Shown: positions 1 to 6,857, counted from the first letter of the stretch. The stretch: 7,624 nt of DNA from an uncultured Mailhella sp. (GCA_944324625.1 CALUWZ010000081.1:1-7624); one strand, 5' to 3'. Notes: a model not told the origin generated them from the sequence alone. Numbers and translations are program-made.

Positions 1-30
1 ATATTAATTCAATAAAAACAATATGTTTTA

Positions 31-57
31 AAAGGGCTTCTTCGGAAGCCTTTTTTA
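31..57 (+). terminator. Rho-independent terminator of an upstream unit
   Basis: A 6-bp GC-rich stem (GGCTTC at 35-40, GAAGCC at 45-50) closes on a TTCG tetraloop and is followed by six T residues. The run of A before the stem could pair with the T tract. It closes a transcript entering from the left, whose gene lies outside the window; bases 1-30 contain nothing I can identify. Confidence 0.85.
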
Positions 58-101
58 ATAAAATTTTTTGCTTTTTTGCGGAAATTTTTTGTAAAAAAAA
101 C

Positions 102-130
102 TTGACTGCGGGGCACAGAGTAATTATATA
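102..130 (+). promoter_or_regulatory. Sigma70-type promoter of the tRNA-Val gene
   Basis: TTGACT (102-107) and TATATA (125-130) are separated by exactly 17 bases, matching consensus at 5/6 and 5/6. The predicted start near 137 leaves a leader of about 20 bases before the mature tRNA at 157, which is typical of a tRNA gene. It may also feed thrS by read-through past the hairpin at 239-264. Confidence 0.75.
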
Positions 131-156
131 TAGGTCTCAGCAATGGAAACATATAT

Positions 157-231
157 AGGCGTGTGGCTCAGGGGTAGAGCACTTCCTTGACACGGAAGGG
201 GTCAGCAGTTCAAGTCTGCTCATGCCTACCA
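157..231 (+). tRNA. tRNA-Val (anticodon GAC)
   Basis: A complete cloverleaf can be folded by eye. The acceptor stem is AGGCGTG (157-163) with CATGCCT (221-227). The D stem is GCTC/GAGC (166-169, 177-180) with a GG-containing loop. The anticodon stem is CTTCC/GGAAG with loop TTGACAC (187-193), giving anticodon GAC at 189-191. The T stem is AGCAG/CTGCT around TTCAAGT. Discriminator A228 is followed by an encoded CCA (229-231). A35 and A73 are recognised valine identity features, and GAC reads the Val codon GUC. The first pair is A-U rather than the usual G-C, and the fifth acceptor pair is G-U. It is 75 bases long including CCA. Confidence 0.95.
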
Positions 232-238
232 TAAATAT

Positions 239-264
239 AAAAGGGGGCTAGTCCTCCTTTTCTT
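239..264 (+). terminator. Probable weak terminator between tRNA-Val and thrS
   Basis: AAAAGGGGG (239-247) pairs with CCTCCTTTT (253-261), a 9-bp stem with one G-U pair and loop CTAGT. The downstream T tract is short and interrupted by C262, so termination is probably partial. It starts 7 bases after the tRNA CCA end and could also help define the tRNA 3' end. There is no room in the 82 bases between tRNA and thrS for a T-box or an E. coli-like thrS operator. Confidence 0.6.
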
Positions 265-313
265 ATATGCATATTCTTAAATTTTTATATATAGAATAGT
301 GGAGTTTTGGTTT

Positions 314-2251
314 ATGAAAATCATTTTGGAAGACAAAGAAATTGAAATCGCTGAAAATGCAGTGATTGCCGACGTTCTCAAGGAAAATCTTTCCGGTAAA
401 AAATTTAAATCATGCATCGCCGCCAAAATCAACGGCGAAACTTTGCTTGACTTGTCTGCAGCAGTTCCCGCAAATACCCAAACCATAACTCCTCTTACCG
501 CTGAAACTGAAGAAGGTCTGCAAATTCTCCGTCACTCTGCCTCCCACATTATGGCTCAGGCTGTGCAGAAACTTTTTCCCGGCACAAAAGTGACCATCGG
601 TCCTTCCATTGAAAACGGTTTTTATTACGATTTTGATGCGGAACGTCCTTTTACTCCTCAGGATTTGGAAGCAATTGAAAAAGAAATGCAGAAAATCGTT
701 GATGCAGGGCTTGATTTTGAACGTTCTGTCATGTCCAAGCAAGACGCTGTAGCTTTCTTTAATAATATGGGTGAAACTTATAAAGCTGAAATTATTTCCG
801 AAATTGATGCGGATACGGTTTCTCTCTATAAGCAGGGTGATTTTGTGGACCTCTGCCGCGGACCGCATATTCCCAATACCTCTTTTGTAAAAGCATTTAA
901 GCTTATGTCCGTTGCAGGCGCATACTGGCGCGGCGATGAAAAGAATCAGATGCTTTCCCGTATTTACGGAACAGCTTTTGCCGACGAAAAAGCGCTTAAA
1001 GCATACCTCAACAGAATTGAGGAAGCAAAAAAACGTGACCACAGAAAACTCGGCAAAGAACTCGGTCTGTTTACCTTCCATGAAGATGTTGCTCCCGGCA
1101 TGGCTTTCTGGCTTCCGAAAGGCATGATGCTCAGAACTGTTTTGGAAGACTTCCTGCGCCGCGAACACTTGAAACGCGGATATGAATTGGTTCAGGGCCC
1201 GCAGATTATGCGCAAGGAATTGTGGCAAAAATCCGGACACTATGACCATTACCGCCAAAATATGTATTTTACCGAAATCGAAAATGCCGTGCATGGCGTA
1301 AAACCCATGAACTGCGTCGGTCATCTTTTGATGTACAACAATACGCTGCACAGCTACCGCGAACTTCCCGTACGCATGTTTGAGCTCGGTCTTGTTCACC
1401 GCCATGAAATGAGCGGCGCCCTTCACGGTCTGCTCCGCGTCCGTCAGTTCACTCAGGACGATGCGCATATTATCTGTACGCCTGATCAGCTGGAAGATGA
1501 AATCATTAAAATTATGAATTTCTCCGCAGACCTCATGGCTCTTTTTGGTTTCACTTATAAGCTCTTTATTTCCACCCGTCCTGCCGACAGCATAGGCACT
1601 GACGAAGCATGGGAACTTTCCACCAATGCCCTTATTCAGGCCGTGAAAAAAGAAGGCAAGGAATATCAGATCAATGAAGGCGACGGAGCTTTCTACGGTC
1701 CGAAAATCGATATTAAAGTTACCGACGCTATCGGCCGTGAATGGCAGCTTTCCACCATTCAGGTAGACTTTAACCTTCCTGAACGCTTTGATATTGAATA
1801 TGTCGGTCAAGACGGCGAAAGACACAGACCGGTTATGGTGCACCGTGCAATTCTCGGTTCTTTGGAACGTTTTATCGGCGTGCTTACCGAACATTATGCG
1901 GGCGCATTCCCAACGTGGCTTGCTCCTGTTCAGGCAAGAATCCTGAATGTAACCGATGCACAGCTTGACTTTGTCAATGAAGCAGTCAAAAAATTACAAG
2001 CTGCAGGTATCCGTGTTGAAGCTGATACCAGAAACGAAAAACTTGGCTTTAAAGTACGTGAAGCTCAGCTTGCAAAGATACCGTTTATCCTCGTTGTGGG
2101 GGATAAGGAAGTTGAAGAGGGCGGCGTGAATATCCGCCTGCGCACGGGGGAAAACTTAGGTTTGCAATCTTTGGATGAAACCATTAAAACCATCCGTGAA
2201 GACAGTGATAAACCATTTAAAACCGGAGGGATGAGCTATAGCTTCGCCTAA
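314..2251 (+). CDS. thrS: Threonine--tRNA ligase
   Basis: Cytoplasmic class II synthetase that charges tRNA-Thr using ATP. The 645 residues match the roughly 640 of bacterial ThrRS. Residues 1-60 form the TGS domain. The editing domain follows, with H74xxxH78 and C181xxxH185, which hydrolyses mischarged Ser-tRNA. The catalytic core shows motif 1 around P268, motif 2 with R363, and motif 3 with R519 (GSLERF). The zinc ligands C334, H385 and H510 are all present. The anticodon-binding domain is about residues 535-645. The ATG at 314 is preferred over an in-frame GTG at 299, because GGAG at 301-304 lies 9 bases upstream of it and the protein then begins MKIILEDKE, the expected TGS start. Its 3' end overlaps infC by 14 bases, suggesting translational coupling. 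No key residue is missing. Confidence 0.97.
   Translation: MKIILEDKEIEIAENAVIADVLKENLSGKKFKSCIAAKINGETLLDLSAAVPANTQTITPLTAETEEGLQILRHSASHIMAQAVQKLFPGTKVTIGPSIENGFYYDFDAERPFTPQDLEAIEKEMQKIVDAGLDFERSVMSKQDAVAFFNNMGETYKAEIISEIDADTVSLYKQGDFVDLCRGPHIPNTSFVKAFKLMSVAGAYWRGDEKNQMLSRIYGTAFADEKALKAYLNRIEEAKKRDHRKLGKELGLFTFHEDVAPGMAFWLPKGMMLRTVLEDFLRREHLKRGYELVQGPQIMRKELWQKSGHYDHYRQNMYFTEIENAVHGVKPMNCVGHLLMYNNTLHSYRELPVRMFELGLVHRHEMSGALHGLLRVRQFTQDDAHIICTPDQLEDEIIKIMNFSADLMALFGFTYKLFISTRPADSIGTDEAWELSTNALIQAVKKEGKEYQINEGDGAFYGPKIDIKVTDAIGREWQLSTIQVDFNLPERFDIEYVGQDGERHRPVMVHRAILGSLERFIGVLTEHYAGAFPTWLAPVQARILNVTDAQLDFVNEAVKKLQAAGIRVEADTRNEKLGFKVREAQLAKIPFILVVGDKEVEEGGVNIRLRTGENLGLQSLDETIKTIREDSDKPFKTGGMSYSFA
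2225..2240 (+). promoter_or_regulatory. Shine-Dalgarno and AUA start of infC
   Basis: GGAGGG (2225-2230) lies inside the end of thrS. Seven bases downstream is ATA (2238-2240), in frame with the conserved IF3 sequence. An in-frame TGA at 2232-2234 blocks any start further upstream. No in-frame ATG, GTG or TTG occurs until the internal ATG at 2454. The ideal spacing from this strong site decides the start as AUA. Confidence 0.8.
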
Positions 2252-2792
2252 TGTTAAACCACGTCGTGACGTTCCTCAGCAGGACGGAACAAGACGAAAT
2301 GAACAAATCCGAGCTCGCGAAGTTCGAGTTATCGGTGCGGAAGGGGAACAAATCGGTATTCTTTCCAAACAGGAAGCCATTGATCTTGCAAAAGAACATG
2401 GGCTTGACCTTGTAGAAGTTGCTGCAACGGCAGATCCGCCGGTATGCCGTATTATGGATTTTGGCAAATTCAAATACGAACAGCAGCAAAAGAAAAAGGA
2501 ACAAAAGAAAAACCAGACTGTTGTCCAGATTAAAGAAATCAAAATCCGCCCCAAAACTGACGATCATGACTATGAAACCAAACTTCGTCATATCCGTCGT
2601 TTCTTGGAAGACGGTGACCGCTGTAAAGTTACCGTATTTTTCAGAGGAAGGGAAATTGTTCATAAAAGCCGTGGACAAGCAATATTGGACCGTATTGCAG
2701 AAGATACAAAAGATTTGGGCAAGGTTGAGGCTGAACAAAACGCCGAGGGCCGTACCCTGCAGATATTGCTTATACCCTTTGGAAAGAAATAA
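2238..2792 (+). CDS. infC: Translation initiation factor IF-3, AUA start
   Basis: IF3 binds the 30S subunit, promotes subunit dissociation and rejects non-canonical start codons and wrong initiator tRNAs. From ATA at 2238 the product is 184 residues (E. coli IF3 has 180). The N domain is about residues 1-75, including the conserved NEQIRAREVRVIG at 21-33 and DLVEVA at 57-62. A Lys/Gln-rich linker spans about 78-93. The C domain follows, with KEIKIRP, DYETKL and FFRGREIVHK. The ATG at 2454 (M73, in RIMDFGKF) is an internal conserved methionine; starting there would delete the whole N domain. Other bacteria use AUU or similar rare starts in infC, which lets IF3 repress its own synthesis, so autoregulation is inferred here. 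The gene overlaps thrS by 14 bases and is followed directly by a terminator, without rpmI-rplT. Confidence 0.93.
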   Translation: MASPNVKPRRDVPQQDGTRRNEQIRAREVRVIGAEGEQIGILSKQEAIDLAKEHGLDLVEVAATADPPVCRIMDFGKFKYEQQQKKKEQKKNQTVVQIKEIKIRPKTDDHDYETKLRHIRRFLEDGDRCKVTVFFRGREIVHKSRGQAILDRIAEDTKDLGKVEAEQNAEGRTLQILLIPFGKK

Positions 2793-2794
2793 TG

Positions 2795-2820
2795 AAAAGC
2801 CGCTTTATGCGGCTTTTTTT
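2795..2820 (+). terminator. Strong terminator after infC
   Basis: AAAAGCCGC (2795-2803) and GCGGCTTTT (2809-2817) form a perfect 9-bp stem with loop TTTAT, followed by T to 2820. It begins two bases after the infC stop codon, so it ends the thrS-infC transcript before any further gene. Confidence 0.92.
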
Positions 2821-2995
2821 GTAGCTTTTGTTTTATATAAAAATGCATACGCAGGTTATGTGCTGTTTTTTGTAAGCTGCTGCTGGTAATCTGACGGTTT
2901 TTCGATATTTTAAAGCCTGCCGGATTTCTGCGGCGCATTTTTTTTTTATGCCGGGAATTTTGACTTTTCAATGGCAAAAAAAGACCTTATAAAAG

Positions 2996-3024
2996 TAGAC
3001 TTTTTTTTTGTTTTCAGCTAAAAT
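2996..3024 (+). promoter_or_regulatory. Candidate promoter of hom
   Basis: TAGACT (2996-3001, 4/6) and TAAAAT (3019-3024, 5/6) are 17 bases apart, predicting a start near 3031 and a leader of about 28 bases. A second, weaker candidate lies upstream: TTTTCA (2965-2970) and TATAAA (2988-2993), also 17 apart. The rest of the 2821-2995 gap shows no gene, RNA or convincing hairpin to me. Confidence 0.5.
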
Positions 3025-3039
3025 TTACTTTGATAAATT
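3022..3039. promoter_or_regulatory. AT-rich inverted repeat at the hom start site
   Basis: AATTTA (3022-3027) and TAAATT (3034-3039) are perfect 6-bp inverted repeats with a 6-base spacer. They cover the last bases of the candidate -10 box and the predicted start, where a repressor operator would sit. The arms contain only A and T, so chance occurrence is quite possible. Confidence 0.25.
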
Positions 3040-3058
3040 CATTATGTGACAGGTGTGT

Positions 3059-4348
3059 ATGAGTTCTTCTAAAAACGTCGTTATTGGTTTGGCAGGCCTT
3101 GGAACTGTCGGTTCGGGCTTGGTTCAGCTGCTGAAAGACAATGCCGAAGAGATCGAGCAGAGAACCGGCAAGAAAATTTTTGTAAAATATGTTGCAGTCC
3201 GCAATACCAATACCAAGAGAGATATTCCGGAAGGCGCAAAACTGATTGACAATCCGCTTATCATGGTGGATGACCCTGAAGTTCAAGTTGTGGTTGAACT
3301 TATGGGTGGTTTGGGTATGGCGGACATACTTATCCGTCAGGCTCTCGAAAAAGGAAAATCCGTAGTTACCGCCAATAAAGCCCTTCTTGCGGAAAAAGGC
3401 GAAGAACTTTTTGCCCTTGCGGAAGAAAAAAATCTTTCCCTTGCCTATGAAGCCAGTGTGGCAGGTGCCATTCCTGTGGTTCAGACTTTGAAAGACAGTT
3501 TGGCAGGCAATAAAATTAATACTATTTTCGGTATCCTGAACGGAACCAGCAACTATATTTTGTCTGAAATGTCCGCTCACGGCACAGAATTCGGTGCGGC
3601 GCTGAAAACTGCGCAGGATCTTGGTTTTGCAGAAGCAGACCCGACTCTTGATATTGACGGTTTTGACGCTGCCCATAAATTGAAATTGCTTATCCGTCTT
3701 GCATGGGGTGTGCATTATCCTTACGAAAAACTGCCTGTTCAGGGCATTCGCGATATGAGTGCCATGGATATTGCTTTTGCCCGCAGTCTCGGCTATTCCA
3801 TAAAACTTCTCGGACAGGCATCCCGTGTTCATGAAGAAATCGAAGCAGGCGTAAGTCCTGTTCTTATTCCTGAAAAAGCAATGCTTGCCCGTGTGGACGG
3901 TGCATTCAACGCCATTCATATTAATGGCAATGCTGTAGGTTCATTATTCCTGCACGGTCTTGGGGCAGGCAGTCTGCCGACTGCCAGCGCCGTACTTGGG
4001 GATATTATGTCCCTCATGAAAGATATTTATGACAGTACGGGCTATGTTATGGAAAAACTTCCTCTTGCGCCCATGGCCAATCCCGATAAAACCGAGGCTC
4101 CGTGGTATCTTCGTCTGATGGTTCATGATACTGTGGGCGTACTTCGGGATATTGCGGGAATTTTTGCCAAACATTCCATAAGCATTGCGCAGGTTATTCA
4201 AAAGAAAAAACAGGAAGACGGCGTGCCTCTTGTGTTTATGACCCATGAAACCAGTGTCAGGGCAATGAAAGATGCCTTGCATGAAATTGAGGCAACGAAA
4301 ATTTTAAATTGCAGACCTGTGGCATTCCGTGTTCTTGAATTAGTATAG
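3059..4348 (+). CDS. hom: Homoserine dehydrogenase
   Basis: Reduces aspartate 4-semialdehyde to homoserine with NAD(P)H, the branch point to threonine and methionine. The 429 residues match the monofunctional enzyme with a C-terminal regulatory domain. The nucleotide-binding loop is GLAGLGTVGSG at residues 10-20. K107 lies in TANKALL and ILNGTSNYIL is at 159-168. The catalytic block from E192 to K207 includes D198, D203 and K207, spaced as in the yeast enzyme (E208, D214, D219, K223). Residues about 350-429 form an ACT domain (LRLMVHDTVGVLRDIAGIFA), implying feedback control, classically by threonine. ATG 3059 is preferred over an in-frame GTG at 3053 because AGG at 3051-3053 is a usable ribosome site only for the ATG. 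It is probably co-transcribed with the nitroreductase gene 8 bases downstream. Confidence 0.97.
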   Translation: MSSSKNVVIGLAGLGTVGSGLVQLLKDNAEEIEQRTGKKIFVKYVAVRNTNTKRDIPEGAKLIDNPLIMVDDPEVQVVVELMGGLGMADILIRQALEKGKSVVTANKALLAEKGEELFALAEEKNLSLAYEASVAGAIPVVQTLKDSLAGNKINTIFGILNGTSNYILSEMSAHGTEFGAALKTAQDLGFAEADPTLDIDGFDAAHKLKLLIRLAWGVHYPYEKLPVQGIRDMSAMDIAFARSLGYSIKLLGQASRVHEEIEAGVSPVLIPEKAMLARVDGAFNAIHINGNAVGSLFLHGLGAGSLPTASAVLGDIMSLMKDIYDSTGYVMEKLPLAPMANPDKTEAPWYLRLMVHDTVGVLRDIAGIFAKHSISIAQVIQKKKQEDGVPLVFMTHETSVRAMKDALHEIEATKILNCRPVAFRVLELV

Positions 4349-4356
4349 AGGAAAAA

Positions 4357-5154
4357 ATGTCTGTTATTATTGATGAAAATGCTTGCTGCGGAGATAAGCT
4401 CTGTATTGGTGTTTGTCCTGCTGCCTGTATTGAAATGAACGCCGAAAACAAGGCTGTTCTTACACGCAAAGGTCTTTTGACCTGTATTTCCTGCGGTCAG
4501 TGCATTGCCGTGTGCCCTAAAAATGCCATTTCTTTGGAAATTGATGGTGAGTTGGAAAAAGGGGAAATAATTTCAGGGAATTACCCAAGTTTTGAAGAAA
4601 TTTCCACAATGATAAAAAGCCGCCGTTCCGTGCGTAAATTTAAAAGCAAAGATGTTTCCGAAGAAGAAATTTTAAAAGCCCTTGATGTTGTGCGTTTTGC
4701 TCCTACGGCAAAAAATAAACAATATGTAGAATGGGTTGTGGTAAACGGCAAAGACAAAGTCCGTGAACTTGCCGGTCTTGTGATTGATTTTATGCGCACA
4801 GTGCCTTCTGCCAAACGGCTTGTGGCAAGCTATGACAGCGGAGAAGATCCGATTTTCCGGAATGCTCCCTGTGTTATTTTTGCCTACTGTGATAAAACGG
4901 CAGGGGAGCGTTACGGAACTGTTGACTGTTCCATTGCTTCCACGTATTTGGAGTTACTGCTGCCAAGCATGGGAATAGGCGCATGCTGGGCAGGATTTGC
5001 CATTTCCACCGCACAGCTTTATGCTCCCATAAATGCATTTCTCGGCTTAAAGGAAAGCGATGAAATTAAAGCAGGCTTTATGCTCGGATATCAGCAGACC
5101 AAATACAAAAAGGTACCGCCAAGGCAAAAAGCCCATGTAAAATTTATCAAATAG
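4357..5154 (+). CDS. Ferredoxin-nitroreductase fusion oxidoreductase
   Basis: A 265-residue cytoplasmic flavoprotein with an N-terminal dicluster ferredoxin module fused to an FMN-dependent nitroreductase domain. Residues 43-53 carry a canonical CxxCxxCxxxC followed by P54. The first motif is C10-xx-D13-xx-C16-xxx-C20-P, with Asp at the second cysteine position; C11 and C24 are extra cysteines. The nitroreductase domain (about 75-265) begins IKSRRSVRKF, whose arginines typically contact FMN phosphate. It continues with APTAKNKQ and GIGACWAG, and ends near GYQQTKYKKVPPR. Internal cluster-to-FMN electron transfer is inferred; the substrate cannot be read from sequence. AGAGG at 4347-4351 sits 5 bases before the ATG and overlaps the hom stop, indicating an operon. 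Nothing in the sequence ties it to homoserine synthesis. Confidence 0.93.
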   Translation: MSVIIDENACCGDKLCIGVCPAACIEMNAENKAVLTRKGLLTCISCGQCIAVCPKNAISLEIDGELEKGEIISGNYPSFEEISTMIKSRRSVRKFKSKDVSEEEILKALDVVRFAPTAKNKQYVEWVVVNGKDKVRELAGLVIDFMRTVPSAKRLVASYDSGEDPIFRNAPCVIFAYCDKTAGERYGTVDCSIASTYLELLLPSMGIGACWAGFAISTAQLYAPINAFLGLKESDEIKAGFMLGYQQTKYKKVPPRQKAHVKFIK

Positions 5155-5168
5155 TTTTGACAGGGTAT

Positions 5169-5206
5169 AAAAAAACTCCTTTGTTTCTGCAAAGGAGTTT
5201 TTTTTT
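5169..5206. terminator. Bidirectional terminator between convergent units
   Basis: ACTCCTTTG (5175-5183) pairs with CAAAGGAGT (5190-5198) around loop TTTCTG. A tracts precede the stem and T tracts follow it, extending pairing to 15 bp. The + strand reading ends hom and the nitroreductase gene. The - strand reading ends the agmatinase unit, whose stop codon is at 5273-5275. The 5207-5272 stretch shows nothing further of note. Confidence 0.9.
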
Positions 5207-5272
5207 ATTGTGCTGAAAGATTTCAGACTGAAATAGTGGTTGTCGGATACGTTGTGATGATGTCAAAATCAG

Positions 5273-6127
5273 TTATGCCAAATCCATGAGGGCATAGGTG
5301 AGCTGGGCAGCAATAAAATCTGAAACAAAGCTGCCTTCTCTGGGGGCAAGCTCAACCACGTCAAAACCTATCATGGTTCTGTTTTCCAAAGATTTTTTGG
5401 CAAGGTTCAACGCCTGATACCAAGAAAGACCGCCTGCCACGGGTGTGCCTGTGTCGGGAATGATTGAGGGATCAAGGCCGTCTACGTCAAAGGTTATGAA
5501 AATAAGCTTTGGAAAATCCGCAGGTATAAGATTTTCGGGAATGGGATTTTGGCAGAGATATTCCGCATCCCAGCTTGTAACATGATGTTTTTTTCTGGCT
5601 TCGTGTTCTTCAAGGCAGAAAGCTCGGTTGCCAAGCTGGACAAGAGGCAGTCCCAAATCATCCACTGCACGGCGCATCACGCTGGCATGACTCCACTTTG
5701 TGCCGGAATATTCATTGCGCAGATCCGCATGGGCGTCAAACTGGACAATGCCGAATGTTCCGTATTTTTCTTTCAGGGCTTTCAGTGCGCCAAAGGTAAT
5801 ACTGTGTTCTCCGCCGAGAAGAACAGGAAATTTATCCATCGCAAGCACGTTTTGTGTGGCTTTGTATATGTTTTCCATTACTTCTTCGGCAGGTTTGCCG
5901 CAGTCAACAGGCTTATGGGTAAAAATGCCCCTATCTCCCGGACAGCTGTGCCCGTTGAAAAGTTCCAGCTGGTCAGAAGCCTCCAAAATGGCGTCAGGCC
6001 CAAGGTGAGTGCCTGCTCCGTAACTGACGCTTGCTTCATAGGGTACGGGAATGACATGGAAAAAACAATTTTCGGCAGCTTTCTGCCCGACTTCGGAGCC
6101 TAAAAAGCGTTTTGAATATTCTTGCAT
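5273..6127 (-). CDS. speB: Agmatinase-family ureohydrolase
   Basis: Member of the arginase/agmatinase family, cytoplasmic binuclear manganese hydrolases that release urea from a guanidino substrate; agmatinase yields putrescine. At 284 residues it is a little shorter than E. coli SpeB (306). The metal ligands are all visible: H108 in LLGGEHS, D131, H133 and D135 in FDAHADLR, and D214 and D216 in ITFDVDGLDPS. VELAPREG near the C terminus is where related enzymes have the conserved E of the DVVExxP segment. Agmatinase is the best assignment, but arginase-like relatives acting on other guanidino compounds cannot be excluded by eye. The ATG is preceded by AGGA 6 bases upstream. The HEAT-like gene ends 9 bases before it on the same strand, so the two are probably co-transcribed. 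No arginine decarboxylase gene is in the window. Confidence 0.93.
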   Translation of the reverse strand: MQEYSKRFLGSEVGQKAAENCFFHVIPVPYEASVSYGAGTHLGPDAILEASDQLELFNGHSCPGDRGIFTHKPVDCGKPAEEVMENIYKATQNVLAMDKFPVLLGGEHSITFGALKALKEKYGTFGIVQFDAHADLRNEYSGTKWSHASVMRRAVDDLGLPLVQLGNRAFCLEEHEARKKHHVTSWDAEYLCQNPIPENLIPADFPKLIFITFDVDGLDPSIIPDTGTPVAGGLSWYQALNLAKKSLENRTMIGFDVVELAPREGSFVSDFIAAQLTYALMDLA

Positions 6128-6136
6128 AACTGTCCT

Positions 6137-6703
6137 TTAATGTTGTTGAAACTCTTTGATAAGTTTTTGGCATAAGGCTTGGCAGGCCTCGTCTTCTTCT
6201 TTTTGATTGGTGATGATCTGAAGAATTTTTTCCTTATATTCAGGTTTTGCAGCCGCAAATTTACCAACAGCTTCATAACAGGTCAAGCGCAGAGGGGCAT
6301 GGTCGCAGAAATTGCTGTCGCCTTCCTTGTCATTGATGTAGGAAATAAGGACATTGTCATAGATTTTTGTCAGTCCCTCACTGTGAATAAGGGTTTCGGC
6401 AAAAGCCATGGGAATGCCCCAGCCGATATTGCCTGATTCCTCGTTCATGTGCCACATGAAGCGGCGTACGCATATTTGTGCCTGTTCTTTGTTTTTTTCA
6501 AACAGCTTGGCTATGCTTATGCCGAGGGCAAAGGCCGCTTTGTCGGCAATGCTTTTTTCCTGCGGAAGACAGGTAAAAAGCGCATTGATGACTTCCATTT
6601 CCGGAACGTTTATCAGCTCCGGCGGCAAGTAATTGTTTTCTGTAATTAATTTATCTGAAAACCATTCACGGATCAATTTTTTGTTGGCTCTGAAAGTAGA
6701 CAT
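6137..6703 (-). CDS. HEAT-like helical-repeat protein, DVU0298-like
   Basis: A 188-residue soluble protein with no signal peptide or membrane segment. The sequence reads as helical pairs, as in HEAT-repeat proteins, and contains RRFMWHMNEESGNIGWGIP around residues 80-98. I recognise this motif from memory in a delta-proteobacterial family named DVU0298, related to HEAT-repeat proteins; no search supports it here. Five cysteines are scattered without a metal-site pattern. HEAT-like folds usually serve as protein-binding scaffolds; some family members relate to phycobilin-lyase-type repeats, but no catalytic role can be read here. The start is supported by AAGGA 7 bases upstream and by a good promoter. 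It leads a two-gene unit with the agmatinase. Its function is unknown. Confidence 0.85.
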   Translation of the reverse strand: MSTFRANKKLIREWFSDKLITENNYLPPELINVPEMEVINALFTCLPQEKSIADKAAFALGISIAKLFEKNKEQAQICVRRFMWHMNEESGNIGWGIPMAFAETLIHSEGLTKIYDNVLISYINDKEGDSNFCDHAPLRLTCYEAVGKFAAAKPEYKEKILQIITNQKEEDEACQALCQKLIKEFQQH

Positions 6704-6730
6704 GATGTTTTCCTTTTTGTATAATAGGTT

Positions 6731-6758
6731 ATAATAGTAACAATTCCTGATTAGTCAA
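6731..6758 (-). promoter_or_regulatory. Sigma70-type promoter of the HEAT-like/agmatinase unit
   Basis: On the - strand TTGACT (6758-6753) and TATTAT (6736-6731) are 16 bases apart, each matching consensus at 5/6. The predicted start is near 6724, giving a leader of about 20 bases that includes the AAGGA ribosome site. It diverges from the PxxKW gene. Confidence 0.75.
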
Positions 6759-6833
6759 GGGTTCAATTTTTAAAAAATTTTAATTTTGTGAAAAATTTGC
6801 TTGACATTATTTGAAAATCAAGTGAAAAGACTG

Positions 6834-6857
6834 TGTTGTATTAATTAAATCACAACA
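6834..6857. promoter_or_regulatory. Inverted repeat in the divergent intergenic region
   Basis: TGTTGT (6834-6839) and ACAACA (6852-6857) are perfect 6-bp inverted repeats separated by 12 AT-rich bases. The right arm overlaps the candidate -35 of the PxxKW gene, a plausible position for a regulator dimer. No known regulator motif matches well. Confidence 0.3.

Noticed and set aside
299..313. GTG start for thrS at 299
   Set aside because: It overlaps the GGAG ribosome site that correctly serves ATG 314, and would add five residues before the usual TGS start.
410..1894. Long open frame antisense to thrS (494 codons on the - strand)
   Set aside because: It lies wholly opposite a well-conserved thrS. 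Its translation shows no family resemblance, and it is a product of codon bias in the sense gene.
2454..2792. A 112-residue IF3 starting at ATG 2454
   Set aside because: It would lack the whole N domain, although the upstream in-frame sequence is clearly conserved IF3 from about residue 20.
2915..2957. GC-rich segment with repeated TGCCGG and a T tract upstream of hom
   Set aside because: The pieces form only a short, mismatched hairpin; it does not make a convincing terminator or structured RNA.
3014..3919. Long open frame antisense to hom (301 codons on the - strand)
   Set aside because: It is opposite conserved catalytic segments of hom, its translation resembles no protein family, and I see no ribosome site or promoter.
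5213..5226. Small palindrome CTGAAAGATTTCAG downstream of the agmatinase gene
   Set aside because: It is short, AT-rich and next to a much better terminator; chance is the simplest explanation.
6834..6857. HcpR- or FNR-type binding site in the divergent region
   Set aside because: The arms partly resemble TTGTGA/TCACAA, but the spacing and one half-site do not fit either consensus, so I keep it only as an unnamed inverted repeat.
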